From: Bacteroidaceae bacterium
GTDB lineage: Bacteria; Bacteroidota; Bacteroidia; Bacteroidales; Bacteroidaceae
Assembly (NCBI GenBank): GCA_017962495.1
Contig: JAGCVH010000010.1
Span: 1 to 64,000 of the forward strand
Direction of reading: 5' to 3'
DNA length: 64,000 nt
The position numbers were made by a program, and so were the translations under genes. The notes below the pieces were generated by a model that was not told the DNA's origin, did no database searches, and was given only the letters and a program-made list of their open reading frames with translations. Shown here in pieces: positions 38,601 through 46,380 of this stretch. Every line of letters begins with the position of its first letter. The first letter of the stretch is position 1.

Positions 38601-40469
38601 GGTGGTGTTCTTCAGTCCGGCTTCGGGCAGATAGGTTACATAGACACCGCTTGAATCGCTTTGGTATTTGATGTCGAGTCGGAATTTCTCCTGCGACACG
38701 CTTGTAGCTCCCAAATTATAGACGTTCTTCATCATCAGTCGCCATGTGGTCAGTTGGGGGCTTCCGCTTGATGGCTTTAACAATTTCACGAACAGGGCTT
38801 TGGCATTCTCTGTCATGTCGCCACTGAACTCACCCACTTGATAGGTCACACCACCGTAAGTGTATTCGTATGCTATACCCAGCACATCGTCAGTCTGCAG
38901 ATTGCTGTTAAGTGAGATGTATCCTAAAGCAGTGTTAACGAAGTATTCCGAACTGTTGAGCAGGCGTGCACTTTGCAGTTTCTCATAGTCCTCGCCACCC
39001 ACCAGTCCATAACCGTCAAGCACTTGTGTGGCCTGACTGATGTCGCGAGCATTTGCCAGTTCGCCCACCATGGTGGAATATTCAGAGTTCGACTTGTTAG
39101 AGGGTACGATGACCGAGGTGCTTCCCCAGAGTCCTCTGTTTCCGATTACTTCGTTCTCGCCCAAGTCAGCCAAGGCTATGATGTTTCGGTTGTTTGCGGC
39201 GTTCGAAGTCTTATTCGTTACCCACACTTCCACACGCTTGATGGTGATGCCGCTGGCAATGGTGGGCAGGGTCTTCATGCTCTTATCATACTGCTGACGG
39301 AAGTAGTGGGAGAGGTAGAAGTGGCGGTTCTCCTCATAGTTCGTAGCAGAGAATTCAAAGGTGTTTGTAGAACCTCCGCCCTTTGACGATACGCTCTTTG
39401 TGGCACTCTTCTTCTGGCTGACTACGGTTTGCAGCTTTAGTCGGCCAAACTGAACGTCGGTGCGTAATCCGAACAAACTGCTAACACCAGGGATGAGGCT
39501 ATTGTTGGAGGGCATGGAGATATTACCAGCCTCCACTAGTTTTATGATTTCGTCCTCCTTACCGTCATACTTCAACTTCATACTCTGCGAGTCAAAGTCG
39601 AACGACGCATCGGTGTTGTAGTTCAACTTCATGTTGATCTTGTCGCCGACGCTTCCAGTAAGGTTCATGTTTATCTTTTCGTCGAAGTCGAAGCCTGTGG
39701 TCTTTCGACGGTTAGCGGCAAGGGAGGGGTTATCCACCTTTTTGGTATTCATGCCCAGCTTAAGTTCTGCCGAACCTTGTGTCTTAATCTGTACACCACC
39801 AGGTCCGAATATTTTCTCGGCAGGACCAAGGTCGAAGTGCATGTCCGTAAAGTCGAATTTCGATTTTCCCTTTGATTCAAACAACTCAGCATTCCTGTCG
39901 CGGAAGTATTTCGACATGCTCTGGCGCAAGGTCCAATCCTTGTACTCATCGGGAGTCATGAGCAATGGAGCGTCGAGATAATTGTGTGTCAGGTCGAGTT
40001 GCGTGCGCTGGCTTGCGGTGTAGCCAAGTCCTGTTGCCGTGCCCGTACTTGTTACGTTTGTGGCATTTCGGCTCTGGTTGGTGTTGCCAGACCTTCTTGA
40101 ACTACTTCCGGTTTGGTTGTTTGTCCTTGATGTTTGATTTGTGTTAGTCGTCCGGCTTGTAGTTGTTTTCTGTCCTTTACCATCTCCAAGTGTTGTTCCC
40201 ACTTGGTAGGTATTCGTCTTCTCGTCATACGAGACCTCGGTCTGCAAGTTGTCCGGGTCGCGTAAGTCCGTTGATTTATGTTCGGCTTCTTTCTGGTTTT
40301 CAGCAGTGGTCTTGCGTACTGAATATCGAGGCTTTTTCTGCTTGGTGGTGTCCTTAGGTGCAGCCATTTCCATAGCCCCAGTGAGGGGGGCTGTATTAGA
40401 ATTGGCAAAGGCCATGACACTCAATGTCACAGCCATCAATACACCTAATATGACCTTTTTACCGTCCAA
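32646..40469 (-). CDS. sprA: Type IX secretion outer membrane translocon SprA (Sov)
   Basis: A 2607-aa giant beta-barrel, the size expected of SprA/Sov, which forms the outer membrane pore through which T9SS cargo exits. A signal peptide (VLMAVTLSVMAFA) is followed by a Ser/Thr/Asn/Gln/Arg-rich linker (residues ~98-146), the conserved LDLTHNYLDAPLLMTPDEYKDW start, and long barrel repeats with family blocks such as FDFDEKINMNLTGSVGDKI and VEAGNISMPSNNSLIPGVSSLFG. Two unusual polar inserts are visible: a Lys/Ala/Gln-rich one at ~1956-2030 and a Lys/Ser/Asp-rich one at ~2475-2515. It starts 4 nt after ruvA, a linkage seen in other Bacteroidota. Likely cargo in this window includes the proteins at 42-1805 and 9471-10892. 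Confidence 0.96.
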   Translation of the reverse strand: MDGKKVILGVLMAVTLSVMAFANSNTAPLTGAMEMAAPKDTTKQKKPRYSVRKTTAENQKEAEHKSTDLRDPDNLQTEVSYDEKTNTYQVGTTLGDGKGQKTTTSRTTNTNQTSRTNNQTGSSSRRSGNTNQSRNATNVTSTGTATGLGYTASQRTQLDLTHNYLDAPLLMTPDEYKDWTLRQSMSKYFRDRNAELFESKGKSKFDFTDMHFDLGPAEKIFGPGGVQIKTQGSAELKLGMNTKKVDNPSLAANRRKTTGFDFDEKINMNLTGSVGDKINMKLNYNTDASFDFDSQSMKLKYDGKEDEIIKLVEAGNISMPSNNSLIPGVSSLFGLRTDVQFGRLKLQTVVSQKKSATKSVSSKGGGSTNTFEFSATNYEENRHFYLSHYFRQQYDKSMKTLPTIASGITIKRVEVWVTNKTSNAANNRNIIALADLGENEVIGNRGLWGSTSVIVPSNKSNSEYSTMVGELANARDISQATQVLDGYGLVGGEDYEKLQSARLLNSSEYFVNTALGYISLNSNLQTDDVLGIAYEYTYGGVTYQVGEFSGDMTENAKALFVKLLKPSSGSPQLTTWRLMMKNVYNLGATSVSQEKFRLDIKYQSDSSGVYVTYLPEAGLKNTTLLKAMNLDRLDNNNKSNSNGQFDFVEGYTIRKGRIYFPVAEPFGEHLRKWIGNDQTADKYCFPELYDSTKTVAKQIAEHDKFLLTGQYKGTNGSQIDLGATNIAEGSVIVTAGGVTLTENTDYTVDYNMGIVTIINQSIIDAGTNISASVESNDNYGMQRKTMLGVNMDYELNKNFTVGGTLMFLNEQPLTTKVSMGNEPLRNTLWGAHLSWKRESQWLTNMLDKLPLIRATQPSHISFNAEFAQLMAGQNKRIQGSASYLDDFENSSFKESLATPQYWTQASTPSMFPESKMTNDVRYGYNRALLAWYYVDPLFTRRSSTLTPSHIKSDMEQLSNHYVREVYERELYPQKAQNSYNSATSLNVLNLAFYPQERGAYNLSTDVDQNGKFLHPSEKWGGMMRKMDNTDFETMNVEYIEFWLLDPFIYTRDKPGNHGGDFYINLGEISEDILKDGKKYFESGMPIDGDQSYYTETIWGRVPTTTSVTYAFNNEGGARSSQDIGLNGLTSEQERTFAPYATFLQEMQGKVNAQVYDSLYNDPAGDDYHYYRGSDYDRDKKSILDRYKRINMPEGNSPDSNNSPESYETAYKTTPDVEDLNLDYTLNEYEKYFQYHISVRPEDLTVGRNHIVDKRVYTATLRNGNKEEVNWYLFRVPLYSYESKVGNISDFTSIRFMRMFLTGFEEPIVMRLATLDLVHGDWRSYEQALYTGEAPSSSATMTVSTVSIEENGSKQPVNYVLPPGISRVTDPNQSQLVEENEQSLCLVVENLSPGDAKAVYKNCNYDMRQYKHLQLFVHANALMNDITDLQDGETSVFLRLGSDYKSNFYEYEVPLTITPERPGKAYDTYSAADCRAVWPAENMINIDMDILTNLKKERNKQKSLGLITFNQLFYSYDENFPSNRISIMGNPTLGEVKTIMIGVRNNGRTVKSVEVWANELRLQEFTNEGGWAAQGSLNIQLSDLGSVNATGHIQKAGFGGIEQTVAERRDEDNINYSITTQFDLGKVFPEKAKVNAPLYYSFSKETVKPKYNPLDTDMLLNDALDALQTKEEKDSLKALTTIKETQRNLSLSGVKVNISSRNHPMPYDPANFTFNYSRRSTTREGVTTVYEYDRSWRAGMNYAWSPNWKVWEPFKDLIKSKSKWLDLLKEQNLAFAPQSLTFTTELNRTYNEEQSRDVENLDNHDAIPVIFSQSYLWNREFSLKWDIFKALHFSFQSGTHAEVEEPYTPVNKDLYPDQYDAWKDSVRYSLRHFGRPLDYSQSAQLSYKLPINKIPMFDWITADASYNSTYSWKRGAEMEDGSTLGNTINTQRTLNGDVKLAMETLYNHSNFLKEANKRFTASKAKSASKKKADTKKKESDAKKEARQRAEEEAKQKGVPVDSILAQQEMAKQSNAKGVSQQKNNQKQKGFAQEVQLHTDTTTTVNHNQKSKRLIVTARDEAGHTYKLKYKKLDDNKIVINNLDSVKIRVNVVAKPKLEDEKWYTMAQAMARFAMMVRNVSVSYRNTYNLALPGFMPNVGSMLGQRRSGNAFQPGLKYAFGLVGDGYIEEAKQRGWLLCADSVATPATTSGTEDLQVKASLEPFTDLKIDVSMSRTRNKSQSIQYMYQGNPTTETGSFNMTTISLKSAFASRGNAHNGYHSKTFENFRSYLSILQQRVEQRYHGVQYPRGTGQEGTFNPENGTVDPYSADVMIPAFLAAYTGGNPRKTSLDLFPGLKKMLPNWTLTYRGLSTLPFFRDHFKSVNITHGYKSVYSIGSYNTYASFLSAMTGSDLGFVENTTTGSYVPSSMYDISTVSINESFAPLVGLNATLNNNMTLKLEYRTTRVATLSMTSAQINEASSKDIVFGWGYKIDDFKISSIVGKRKSGGKGSKGSKNSKNNQDDEDSKSQQSTRDTRSTRSNFAHALNLSFDFSFRNQDALRRDIQTGLTEATSGNKAIKTSFQASYAVSRMVTLSLYYDRQRNAPLLSSSAYPTITQDFGLNMKVSLTR

Positions 40470-40473
40470 TTTT

Positions 40474-41067
40474 CTAAAGTAGCTTTAATGCTTGTTTGAT
40501 GATTTGTTCTACGGGTATGTCGGGCTGTTCCGTAAGTAGTTTGTTCACTACTTTGGCGGAAGGAGCAGGACTGAAGCCAAGCATTGTAAGTGCAGCAACG
40601 GCTTCTTGTTGTTTTTCGCTGTTGACATTGGAGACGGTGCATGCCGAACCTGACGGGGTGATGTCGAGGCCCAGAATCTTGTCTCTCAGGTCAACGATGA
40701 TGCGTTGTGCGGCTTTTGGGCCGATGCCCTTTACTCCCTTCAGCGCTCGGTCGTTGCCTTGACTAATGATGTCAACAAGTTCGTTGGGTGTGAAGGCAGA
40801 TAGTATCATACGAGCCATGGAGGCACCAATGCCACTTACGCTGGTAAGCTGCAAGAACAGCTCCCGTTCGCTTTTCGTGGCGAACCCCCACAAGGAGTAT
40901 GCATCTTCCCGGATGGCCTCCACAACAAAAAGCTTCACGTCTTTTTTGCCTTGAATGGCAGAGAAGGTTCCCAAACTGATGTTAAGCCCATAACCCACGC
41001 CATTGCAGTCGATTACGGCAAGGGCAGGAGTCAGTTCCTCAAGGGTTCCTCGGATATATTCAATCAT
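40474..41067 (-). CDS. ruvA: Holliday junction branch migration protein RuvA
   Basis: A 197-aa protein that forms tetramers holding Holliday junctions for the RuvB motor. It has an N-terminal OB fold ([28 protein letters not shown], written in parts: [22 protein letters not shown]), two helix-hairpin-helix motifs ([13 protein letters not shown] at ~78-90 and [13 protein letters not shown] at ~113-125) and the C-terminal domain III ([12 protein letters not shown]) that contacts RuvB. Length is normal. ruvB and ruvC are not adjacent. It is upstream of, and probably co-transcribed with, sprA. Confidence 0.97.
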   Translation of the reverse strand: MIEYIRGTLEELTPALAVIDCNGVGYGLNISLGTFSAIQGKKDVKLFVVEAIREDAYSLWGFATKSERELFLQLTSVSGIGASMARMILSAFTPNELVDIISQGNDRALKGVKGIGPKAAQRIIVDLRDKILGLDITPSGSACTVSNVNSEKQQEAVAALTMLGFSPAPSAKVVNKLLTEQPDIPVEQIIKQALKLL

Positions 41068-41254
41068 ATTCTTTTGCGCAGTAATATTTCATTTACCTTT
41101 ATATATAACGCGCGCGACCATAGTTTATTGTGTATTCCTGAAAAAAAGCCTATTCTATGACGCTTTTATCAGTATGTCCCTTCGTGACCATGACTTTTGC
41201 AAGCAAAGAGTTCAATTAATTCAAGAATCAAAAACGTAAATCAAAAATTATTCC

Positions 41255-41262
41255 TATCTTTG
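41255..41262 (+). promoter_or_regulatory. -7 box of cysQ promoter
   Basis: TATCTTTG, 20 nt before the cysQ ATG, giving a leader of about 12-15 nt. No TTTG at -33. The rest of the 214-bp divergent gap is AT-rich. Confidence 0.65.
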
Positions 41263-41281
41263 TGCTCAGAAAGTTAGACTA

Positions 41282-42103
41282 ATGGAGCAAAACAACCTAA
41301 AGGCCGCACTCAGTGTGGCCATCCGTGCGGCTTTAGCAGCCGGACGCGATATAATGGAGATTTATAATGACCCGAGTCAGGACTTCGGCATAGAACGGAA
41401 GGCCGACAATTCCCCTCTTACCTTGGCCGACAAGGCTGCACACAGGCGTATTGCCAACATGATGAAGGAGACGGGATTGCCTATGCTGAGTGAGGAAGGT
41501 GCCCATGAAAGCTATCAGAAGCGTAAGGATTGGGTGGCCTTTTGGTTGGTCGATCCTTTGGACGGAACAAAGGAATTCATTAAGCGCAACGGAGAGTTTA
41601 CCGTCAACATCGCCCTTGTAATGGACACTCATCCTCATGTTGGTGTCATCTATGTACCTGCTCGCAAGGAACTTTATTTTGGCGAGCCTTTGCTGGGGGC
41701 TTATAAGGTTACCGACATCACCGAATGGGACGAACTGGAAAAGCTTCCCGCCCTGCTCGATCGAGCCCAGCGCTTACCCATACCGCAACCCGAGAACCGA
41801 CCATTCACAATTGTGGCAAGTCGTAGCCACCTCACTCCTGAAACCGAACAGTTTATAGAAGAGGCTCGACGTGAATATGGCGAGGTGGAGACCATCTCGA
41901 GTGGTAGTAGCCTGAAGATATGCTTGGTTGCCGAAGGGCGAGCAGATGCTTATCCACGCTATGCTCCTACAATGGAGTGGGACACAGCAGCAGGACATGC
42001 TATTGCAGCCTGTGCCGGGCGATGGGTCTATCAGGCTGGAACGAACATACCTCTAAAGTACAACAAAGAAGACTTGCACAACCCTTGGTTCGTGGTTGTC
42101 TGA
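41282..42103 (+). CDS. cysQ: 3'(2'),5'-bisphosphate nucleotidase CysQ
   Basis: A 273-aa Mg2+-dependent, Li+-sensitive phosphatase of the inositol monophosphatase fold that converts PAP to AMP. Metal-binding motifs are visible: LSEEGA with Glu 71/72, and VDPLDGTKEF with DPLDGT at residues 91-96, plus the C-terminal EWDTAAGHAIA. No sulfate-assimilation genes are adjacent, so its role here may be PAP recycling from carrier-protein phosphopantetheine transfer (inference). It is monocistronic. Confidence 0.93.
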   Translation: MEQNNLKAALSVAIRAALAAGRDIMEIYNDPSQDFGIERKADNSPLTLADKAAHRRIANMMKETGLPMLSEEGAHESYQKRKDWVAFWLVDPLDGTKEFIKRNGEFTVNIALVMDTHPHVGVIYVPARKELYFGEPLLGAYKVTDITEWDELEKLPALLDRAQRLPIPQPENRPFTIVASRSHLTPETEQFIEEARREYGEVETISSGSSLKICLVAEGRADAYPRYAPTMEWDTAAGHAIAACAGRWVYQAGTNIPLKYNKEDLHNPWFVVV

Positions 42104-42148
42104 CTTAAAGACACTCTTGAATCTCCCATTTAGAGGTAAGCCCTCACC

Positions 42149-42670
42149 TTATGCCATTTCCTCAAGGGAATGAAGGGTTGGCAATGGAATCTCTATGATT
42201 TCCAAGTCACTGAATATGCCCTTGTCTGCCGTAAAGCGGACAAGGGTTCTTACTTGTTGCCACCCTTGTATTCCTGCGGCTCCGGGATTGATGTGCAATA
42301 GGTCGAGTTTAGGATCAAACTGGACTTTCAAGATATGGCTATGGCCTGAGATGAATAGCTTAGGCGGACGTGCATAAAGTTGTTGCCTGATTCGTGGATC
42401 GTAACGTCCAGGATACCCTCCAATGTGTGTCATGAGCACATCGGCTCCTTCGCAGTTCCACCGTAACACTTCGGGATAAAGCTTTCGCAGGTCACCTCCG
42501 TCGCAGTTGCCACATACAGCCCTTAGTGGACGGAAGTCGGCCAGTCGCTGAGCCAGTTCCATAGAACCTATATCGCCTGCATGCCATATCTCGTCGCAGT
42601 CCTCGAAATATTGCAGGTATCGATCATCCCAATAGGAGTGAGTATCACTTAAAAGGCCAATGCGTTTCAT
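42149..42670 (-). CDS. yfcE: YfcE/MJ0936-type metallophosphoesterase
   Basis: A 173-aa calcineurin-fold phosphodiesterase. All metal-ligand motifs are present: LLSDTHS (Asp9, His11), HAGDIG, GNCDGG, MTHIGG and SGHSH. Relatives hydrolyse phosphodiesters in vitro and their physiological substrates are poorly known. Its ATG overlaps the stop of the upstream MATE gene by 4 nt, so it is the second gene of a coupled pair. Confidence 0.92.
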   Translation of the reverse strand: MKRIGLLSDTHSYWDDRYLQYFEDCDEIWHAGDIGSMELAQRLADFRPLRAVCGNCDGGDLRKLYPEVLRWNCEGADVLMTHIGGYPGRYDPRIRQQLYARPPKLFISGHSHILKVQFDPKLDLLHINPGAAGIQGWQQVRTLVRFTADKGIFSDLEIIEIPLPTLHSLEEMA

Positions 42671-44061
42671 CTCTTTACTTCTACGCCTTTCACTTCTTCA
42701 TGTCTCACTTTCATTACCAGCCACCACAGCATGCCCATAGAGACAAAGAAACTGAAGACATCGCTTACGGGAATGGCCATCCATACGCCATCGAGACCAA
42801 ACTTAGGAGGCAGGAAGATGAGGCCTGGGATGAGGAAGAGCATCTGCCTTGTGAGGCTCTGGAAGATAGATTTTCCGGCGTGACCGATGCTCTGGAAGAA
42901 GTTGCCAATCACCATTTGTGCACCAACGATGGGGAATACCATCACGTCGATGCGGAAACCTCGGTCGGCCATAGCAACAATAGGAGCATTGTCGGTGAAT
43001 AAATGGGTGAGGGTGTTGGGAAATAGTTCGCCCATAATAAAACCTGTAATTACCACGACCTCAGCGCATAGGATGGTGAGCTTGAGCGTTTGCCAAACGC
43101 GTGCGTTTTGTCGGGCTCCCCAGTTGTAGCCCACGATGGGTTGCATGCCTTGGTTCAAGCCCATAACCATCATAAGGAATAGGAACACTACGCGGTTTAC
43201 AATACCATAGGCCGCGATGGCCATATCACCCCCGTACTCCTTCATTCCTTTATTGATGAGGAGAACCACTAGACAGGCACACAGATTCATGAGGAACGGG
43301 CTCATGCCAACGGCGATAATCTGGCGGATGATATGGGGCTTAAGACGGTAGATTCCACTATGCAAGTGCAACATCTCCTGCTTGTTACTCAATAGCTTGA
43401 ATTGCCAGATGAGAGAGATTAATTGGGAGAGGATGGTGGCAGTGGCGGCTCCTTTGATGCCCATCCCAAGCCAGAAGATAAAGATGGGGTCGAGTATGGC
43501 ATTCACAACAACGGTGAGGATGGTGCAATACATGGCTTTCTGCGGGTGACCTGCCGAGCGCAGTACGGCATTTAATCCGAAATAGCTGTGTGAGATGATA
43601 TTGCCCAGCAGTATCACCACCATATAGTCGCGAGCATAGGGTAGGGTGGCATCTGAGGCTCCGAATATGCGTAGGATGGGGTCGATGTAGGCAAGGCAAG
43701 CCACCATAAAGACGGCTCCAAGCAAAATGTTTAGGACCACCGTGTTGCCCAACACTTGTTGTGCCGTCTTATATTCCCGTTGTCCAAGTCGCACACTGAT
43801 AACCGTTGAGGCACCAACGCCGACCATAGCGCCAAGTGCTATAGAGATGTTCATCAACGGGAAAGTAAGGGCTAAGCCTGAGATAGCCATTCCGTCGCTG
43901 TTGCCCCAGCCTCCGTCAGGGCCTATGTGCCCAATGAAGATGCTGTCCACAATGTTGTACAGCGAAGCTGCCGTCATAGCAATGATGGCAGGCACGGCAT
44001 ACTGAAACAGCAGTCGCGGGATGCTTCTCGTACCGAGTTCGGTGGGAATGTATTGGGCCAT
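42667..44061 (-). CDS. MATE-family multidrug/cation antiporter
   Basis: A 464-aa inner membrane transporter with about 12 hydrophobic helices in two halves, starting AQYIPTELGTRSIPRLLFQYAVPAIIAM (read as PRLLFQYAVPAI then YNIVDSIFIG). VGVGASTVISVRLGQ and GLNQGMQPIVGYNWGA are family hallmarks. It is expected to export drugs or metabolites using Na+ or H+. I chose ATG 44061 because the earlier in-frame TTG lies within the -7 box. The C-terminus is basic (MKVRHEEVKGVEVKR) and the stop overlaps the next gene. Confidence 0.92.
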   Translation of the reverse strand: MAQYIPTELGTRSIPRLLFQYAVPAIIAMTAASLYNIVDSIFIGHIGPDGGWGNSDGMAISGLALTFPLMNISIALGAMVGVGASTVISVRLGQREYKTAQQVLGNTVVLNILLGAVFMVACLAYIDPILRIFGASDATLPYARDYMVVILLGNIISHSYFGLNAVLRSAGHPQKAMYCTILTVVVNAILDPIFIFWLGMGIKGAATATILSQLISLIWQFKLLSNKQEMLHLHSGIYRLKPHIIRQIIAVGMSPFLMNLCACLVVLLINKGMKEYGGDMAIAAYGIVNRVVFLFLMMVMGLNQGMQPIVGYNWGARQNARVWQTLKLTILCAEVVVITGFIMGELFPNTLTHLFTDNAPIVAMADRGFRIDVMVFPIVGAQMVIGNFFQSIGHAGKSIFQSLTRQMLFLIPGLIFLPPKFGLDGVWMAIPVSDVFSFFVSMGMLWWLVMKVRHEEVKGVEVKR

Positions 44062-44079
44062 AGATAAGTTGTTCTGCTG

Positions 44080-44131
44080 CAAAGATACGAAGAAGCGAGC
44101 GGAATACCAAATAAGTTTGTGGTTTTCCGAG
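44080..44131 (-). promoter_or_regulatory. Hairpin-promoter cassette of the MATE operon
   Basis: Minus strand, from 44131: CTCGG, inverted-repeat arms GGAAAACCACAAA and TTTGGTATTCC, then GCTCG, 8 nt, TATCTTTG (44087-44080). The -33 TTTG (44111-44108) lies in the 3' arm, 20 nt before the -7 box. The leader to the ATG is only about 12-15 nt. Confidence 0.75.
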
Positions 44132-44260
44132 TGAAAGAGTAATAGAATGATGTATTCTTGCTTCGATAAAATCTTCCTGCGTGATGCTGCGCAAGCATCC
44201 CAAAGGCAATCTTCGTAATCGTCCTAAAGAAGACAGAATTGTAGATGGGAAGGAGGCGTT

Positions 44261-44354
44261 AGACATAAGTCTAATCGAACCCTTGTTCGAAGGCGATTGA
44301 ACCTAGGTTCGAAGCGCCTCGAATGCTTGTTCGATGGCAATCGAACCTAGGCTC
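44261..44354. repeat. 22-bp phased palindrome array C (4-5 units)
   Basis: Units at 44277 (GAACCCTTGTTC), 44299 (GAACCTAGGTTC, perfect palindrome), 44321 (GAATGCTTGTTC) and 44343 (GAACCTAGGCTC), all 22 bp apart, with an extra perfect unit AGACATAAGTCT-like at 44261 that is 16 bp away. It lies in the 713-bp divergent gap between the MATE and decarboxylase operons, which otherwise holds stacked promoters. Confidence 0.85.
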
Positions 44355-44422
44355 GGTTATAACTGTACCATATTACGATGTCCTTCGGAACTTTTTTTGG
44401 TTCTTCTGTATAAAATATGGTT

Positions 44423-44453
44423 TTTGCTCAGTCATTGCTTAATCTTATCTTTG
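44423..44453 (+). promoter_or_regulatory. Distal promoter P1 of the decarboxylase operon
   Basis: TTTG (44423-44426), 19-nt spacer, TATCTTTG (44446-44453). A tight hairpin GAGTTTC-GTT-GAAACTC (44453-44469) starts at the predicted transcript start. It would give a ~310-nt structured leader, or a separate small RNA. Confidence 0.6.
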
Positions 44454-44484
44454 AGTTTCGTTGAAACTCTTAGGTAGGATGCAC

Positions 44485-44644
44485 CTCGGCAACACCAAAT
44501 TTAAAGCGCCGTCGCTTTGCGACTTGACCTGTCCGTCTCATGCACACAACAAATCAAAAATGCATACTGGTCTGCCCTTTTGATTTTTTGTATGCATTAT
44601 GCCGCTTTAAATTTTGGTGTTTCGCTCAGTTTTCACTATCTCTG
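44485..44644 (+). promoter_or_regulatory. Hairpin-promoter cassette P2 with long inverted repeat
   Basis: CTCGG (44485-44489) is followed by arm AACACCAAATTTAAAGCG (44491-44508). The matching arm at 44603-44621 contains the -33 TTTG (44613-44616). Next come GCTCA, 8 nt, and a one-mismatch -7 box TATCTCTG (44637-44644). The 94-nt loop includes a second hairpin, ATGCATAC...GTATGCAT. Confidence 0.6.
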
Positions 44645-44673
44645 AGTCTATGGCAAGGCTCGAAGATACTCAT

Positions 44674-44730
44674 GCTCGGAAATAAAAATGAGGAATCATT
44701 TTGTATTTCGCTCACTAAATCGTATCTTTG
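44674..44730 (+). promoter_or_regulatory. Hairpin-promoter cassette P3, proximal promoter of the decarboxylase operon
   Basis: GCTCGG, arm GAAATAAAAATGA (44679-44691), tetraloop GGAA, arm TCATTTT-G-TATTTC (44696-44709) containing TTTG at 44700-44703, then GCTCA, 8 nt, TATCTTTG (44723-44730). The spacer from TTTG to the -7 box is 19 nt. The transcript would begin about 38 nt before the ATG at 44775. Confidence 0.8.
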
Positions 44731-44774
44731 TACGCGAATTTAGACAATACATTATTTATAATTCATTTTACAAG

Positions 44775-46346
44775 ATGAGCAAACAACAAGAGAAAATCGG
44801 AGAACTTATCGAACTCCGTGCCAAAGCTCGTGTGGGTGGCGGCGAGAAAGCGATTGAGAAGCAGCACCAAAAGGGTAAGTATACTGCCCGTGAGCGTATA
44901 GCTATGCTGCTTGACGAGGGGTCGTTCGAAGAAATGGACATGTTTGTCCAGCACCGTTGCACTAACTTCGGTATGGACAAGAAACACTATCTGGGCGACG
45001 GCGTGGTTACTGGTTGCGGTACTATCGGCGGACGTCTGGTTTACGTGTTTGCCCAGGACTTCACCGTATCTGCAGGCTCCCTGTCTGAGATGCTTGCCTC
45101 GAAGATTTGCAAGGTGATGGACATCGCCATGAAGGTAGGTGCGCCTGTGATTGGTCTTAACGACTCAGGTGGTGCCCGTCTGCAGGAAGGCATCAACGCC
45201 TTGGCTGGCTATTCAGAAATCTTCCAGCGCAACATCATGGCTTCGGGTGTCGTTCCTCAGATATCGGCCATCATGGGTCCTTGCGCTGGTGGTGCTGTTT
45301 ATAGCCCTGCTTTGACCGACTTCACCCTGATGATGGAGAACACCTCTTACATGTTCCTTACAGGTCCCGCCGTAGTTAAGACCGTGTTGGGCGAGGATGT
45401 GACTCAGGAGCAATTGGGTGGTGCAAGCGTGCACTCTACAAAGTCTGGCGTGACTCACTTCACGGCAAAGACCGAGGAAGAGGCTATGGCTATGATTAAG
45501 CAGCTTGTGTCATACATTCCACAGAACAATCTGGAGAAGACTCCACGCGTAGAATGTACCGACCCCATCGATCGTAAGGAAGACTTCCTGAACGAGATTA
45601 TCCCTGAGGACACGAACAAGGCCTACGACATGTATCAGGTTATCGCTGGTATCGTCGATAATGGTGAGTTCTTCGAGGTTCAGCCCAATTTCGCCAAGAA
45701 CATTATCGTGGGCTTTGCCCGTTTCAATGGCGAAAGCGTCGGCATCGTGGCTAATCAGCCTATGGTTATGGCTGGTGTTCTGGATAGCAACTCAAGCCGT
45801 AAGGGCGCACGTTTCGTGCGTTTCTGCGACGCCTTCAATATCCCCATCGTCACTCTCGTTGACGTTCCCGGTTTCCTCCCAGGTACCGGTCAGGAGTACA
45901 ACGCCGTGATTCTGCATGGTGCAAAATTGCTTTACGCCTTTGGCGAGTGCACAGTGCCCAAGGTTACCGTTACTTTGCGTAAGTCTTACGGCGGTTCTCA
46001 TATCGTGATGAGCTGTAAGCAATTGCGTGGTGATATGAACTATGCATGGCCCTCAGCCGAAATTGCCGTTATGGGTGCTGCAGGTGCAGCCTCTGTCCTC
46101 TATGCGAAGGAAGCCAAGGCCCTGAAGGACGAGGGTAAGGTGGACGAGGCTAAGGCATTCATCAAGGAGAAGGAGGAGGAGTACAACAAACTCTTTGCCA
46201 ACCCCTACAATGCTGCCCGCTACGGTTACATCGACGATGTTATCGAGCCTCGCAATACTCGCTTCCGCATCATCCGCGCTTTGACTCAGCTGGAGAATAA
46301 GAAGTTGCACAATCCTGCGAAGAAGCACGGTAATATACCTTTGTAA
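44775..46346 (+). CDS. mmdA: Methylmalonyl-CoA decarboxylase / acyl-CoA carboxylase carboxyltransferase subunit
   Basis: A 523-aa carboxyltransferase with the two crotonase-like halves of the acyl-CoA carboxylase beta family: [19 protein letters not shown] and [18 protein letters not shown] in the first half, [30 protein letters not shown] and [14 protein letters not shown] in the second. With the three following genes it would form a Na+-translocating methylmalonyl-CoA decarboxylase that makes propionyl-CoA and pumps Na+ in the succinate-propionate pathway. A carboxylase role is the alternative. I chose the ATG at 44775 ([11 protein letters not shown]) because the longer frame runs back through the promoter. 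Confidence 0.9.
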   Translation: MSKQQEKIGELIELRAKARVGGGEKAIEKQHQKGKYTARERIAMLLDEGSFEEMDMFVQHRCTNFGMDKKHYLGDGVVTGCGTIGGRLVYVFAQDFTVSAGSLSEMLASKICKVMDIAMKVGAPVIGLNDSGGARLQEGINALAGYSEIFQRNIMASGVVPQISAIMGPCAGGAVYSPALTDFTLMMENTSYMFLTGPAVVKTVLGEDVTQEQLGGASVHSTKSGVTHFTAKTEEEAMAMIKQLVSYIPQNNLEKTPRVECTDPIDRKEDFLNEIIPEDTNKAYDMYQVIAGIVDNGEFFEVQPNFAKNIIVGFARFNGESVGIVANQPMVMAGVLDSNSSRKGARFVRFCDAFNIPIVTLVDVPGFLPGTGQEYNAVILHGAKLLYAFGECTVPKVTVTLRKSYGGSHIVMSCKQLRGDMNYAWPSAEIAVMGAAGAASVLYAKEAKALKDEGKVDEAKAFIKEKEEEYNKLFANPYNAARYGYIDDVIEPRNTRFRIIRALTQLENKKLHNPAKKHGNIPL

Positions 46347-46380
46347 TAGATTGACAATCGATAATTGAAAATTGACAATT

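Noticed and set aside
44688-44774. Longer start for the MmdA-like protein
   Set aside because: It overlaps the P3 promoter and is not conserved in composition with the family.
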